DNA of 64,000 nt from Cyprinodon diabolis (Eukaryota > Chordata > Actinopteri > Cyprinodontiformes > Cyprinodontidae): NCBI GenBank assembly GCA_030533445.1, contig CM060062.1, forward strand, positions 18,556,164-18,620,163, written 5' to 3'. Below the pieces are notes generated by a model that was not told where the DNA came from, did no database searches, and was given only the letters and a program-made list of their open reading frames with translations. Positions 63,951 through 64,000 of this stretch are shown one piece after another. The position numbers were made by a program, and so were the translations under genes. Numbering within the stretch: the first letter of the stretch is position 1; each line of letters begins with the position of its first letter.

Positions 63951-64000
63951 CAACCAGGCTCGGACTGGTGATCTGTGATACCGGGCATTTGCCCGGTGGG
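63951..64000. repeat. Start of an interspersed repeat cut by the window edge
   Basis: It contains CTCGGACTGGTGATCTG and the palindromic CCGGGCATTTGCCCGG. I know this sequence type as a common vertebrate repeat end. It runs off the window. Confidence 0.45.

Overview
The window is vertebrate nuclear DNA, and the gene structure, repeats and gene order all point to a ray-finned (teleost) fish. It is AT-rich with long introns, consensus GT-AG splice sites and many microsatellites. It also carries fish-type transposons: a Tc1-like element with ends CACTCACCGGCC, hAT elements with 8-bp target duplications, L2-like LINEs and tRNA-derived SINEs. Nothing looks bacterial or viral. I found no CRISPR array and no certain RNA gene.

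Only two protein genes can be supported, and they face each other. PLEKHN1 (+, coding span 6749-23475, 16 coding exons, 703 codons) encodes an N-myristoylated protein with two PH-like domains; mammalian PLEKHN1 binds cardiolipin and phosphatidic acid. PERM1 (-, coding span 40495-32520, 3 coding exons plus a 5' non-coding exon near 42.2-42.3 kb, 1249 codons) encodes the PGC-1/ERR-induced muscle regulator. In mammals the same two genes also lie next to each other and converge (human 1p36.33, from general knowledge), so the synteny supports both calls. Both products are linked to mitochondria in mammals: PLEKHN1 through cardiolipin binding, PERM1 through muscle oxidative metabolism and a C-terminal membrane segment.

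Layout: 1-6.7 kb has no gene and carries one hAT MITE with a perfect 8-bp duplication and one SINE. 6.7-24.1 kb is PLEKHN1; its introns hold a 708-bp hAT element, a GCTAGC-rich minisatellite and a second hAT MITE copy with an internal 3 x 92 bp array. 24.2-32.0 kb is a repeat cluster between the convergent genes: a TCTG microsatellite, a SINE, a near-complete Tc1-like transposon inside a TA microsatellite, another SINE-like repeat and a decayed reverse-transcriptase LINE. 32.0-42.3 kb is PERM1, whose TATA box overlaps a perfect MEF2 consensus.

42.4-64 kb is a gene desert made of nested repeats. They include an L2-like LINE broken by two MITEs, a 1981-bp hAT element with a foldback MITE inside it, and a MITE inserted into another copy of its own family. 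I saw no trace of the next mammalian neighbours (KLHL17, HES4, ISG15).

I do not see an undescribed multi-gene system. The most useful observations are the PERM1 core promoter, the tandem NAGNAG acceptors in PLEKHN1, the uncertain PLEKHN1 C-terminus, and the well-bounded nested mobile elements.
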